From Aurantiacibacter sediminis (lineage in GTDB: Bacteria > Pseudomonadota > Alphaproteobacteria > Sphingomonadales > Sphingomonadaceae), in the NCBI RefSeq assembly GCF_016019885.1, contig NZ_JAEANY010000004.1, positions 83,054 to 147,053 on the forward strand: a stretch of 64,000 bases of DNA, in the 5' to 3' direction. Shown here piece by piece: positions 63,977 through 64,000 of the stretch. The notes under the pieces were generated by a model. It was given only the letters and a program-made list of their open reading frames with translations, made no database searches and was not told the DNA's origin. Both the position numbers and the translations under genes were made by a program. Position 1 is the stretch's first letter, and each line of letters opens with the position of its first letter.

Positions 63977-64000
63977 TCAGCGGGTCGCGTTATATTCCAA
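63977..64000 (-). CDS. Possible 3' end of an upstream gene
   Basis: Reading in from the right edge, a frame is open for seven codons (LEYNATR) and ends in TGA at 63977. It could be the last codons of the gene upstream of argS. This is too short to identify. A small GCCCC/GGGGC hairpin without T run lies between it and argS. Confidence 0.25.
   Translation of the reverse strand: MEYNATR

Overview
The window looks like the chromosome of an alphaproteobacterium of the order Sphingomonadales, most likely Erythrobacteraceae (Erythrobacter/Altererythrobacter-like). This is inferred from the GC-rich sequence, the meso-diaminopimelate type MurE, the tatABC-scpBA-nagZ-SPOR-argS gene order, the short type-2 ArgC, the PII/GlnA pair behind a sigma-54 promoter, and the style of the protein sequences. 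No rRNA, tRNA, CRISPR array, insertion sequence or phage structural gene was seen, and no stretch of more than 300 bases lacks a gene.

Region 1 (1-11735, minus strand) is most of a division and cell wall (dcw) cluster: mraZ, rsmH, an ftsL-like gene, ftsI, murE, murF, mraY, murD, ftsW, murG and the first codons of murC. Almost all junctions are start/stop overlaps. Upstream of mraZ lies a run of five GGG triplets at an exact 10-bp period, which fits an MraZ operator. Region 2 (11770-21136) holds housekeeping and accessory genes: a GldG-like exported protein and a small membrane protein, cysteine synthase, a 2Fe-2S ferredoxin, an AlkA-type glycosylase, an S9 peptidase, tandemly duplicated SDR dehydrogenases, an AT-richer orphan, a pterin dehydratase, and ccmA-ccmB.

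Region 3 (21157-33167) is the most unusual part. A seven-gene minus-strand operon plus one divergent gene encode a tubulin-like protein, a 1195-residue protein with an actin/Hsp70-fold ATPase domain, a membrane-anchored periplasmic protein with a degenerate vWA domain, a four-helix membrane protein, a bitopic coiled-coil protein, and three proteins (TonB-C, SH3b and DUF805 types) that share the same roughly 70-residue N-terminal cytoplasmic domain. I do not recognise this set as a described system. It looks like a membrane complex that joins two cytoskeletal-type NTPases to the envelope.

Region 4 (33176-45308) contains a cytochrome c lipoprotein, map, a DUF3298-type lipoprotein, leucyl aminopeptidase, an SH3-only protein, argC, glnB-glnA, several exported hypotheticals, an Xre-type regulator and membrane protein pair behind a three-copy operator array, a GH24 lysozyme, a Gly/Asn-repeat exported protein and a fasciclin lipoprotein. 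Region 5 (45339-56687) contains tamB-tamA, bpt, ilvA, a 3-hydroxyisobutyrate dehydrogenase-like gene and an exported amidohydrolase. Region 6 (56770-64000) has a small membrane protein ending in a strong terminator, then the operon argS-SPOR-nagZ-scpA-scpB-tatA-tatB-tatC on the minus strand.
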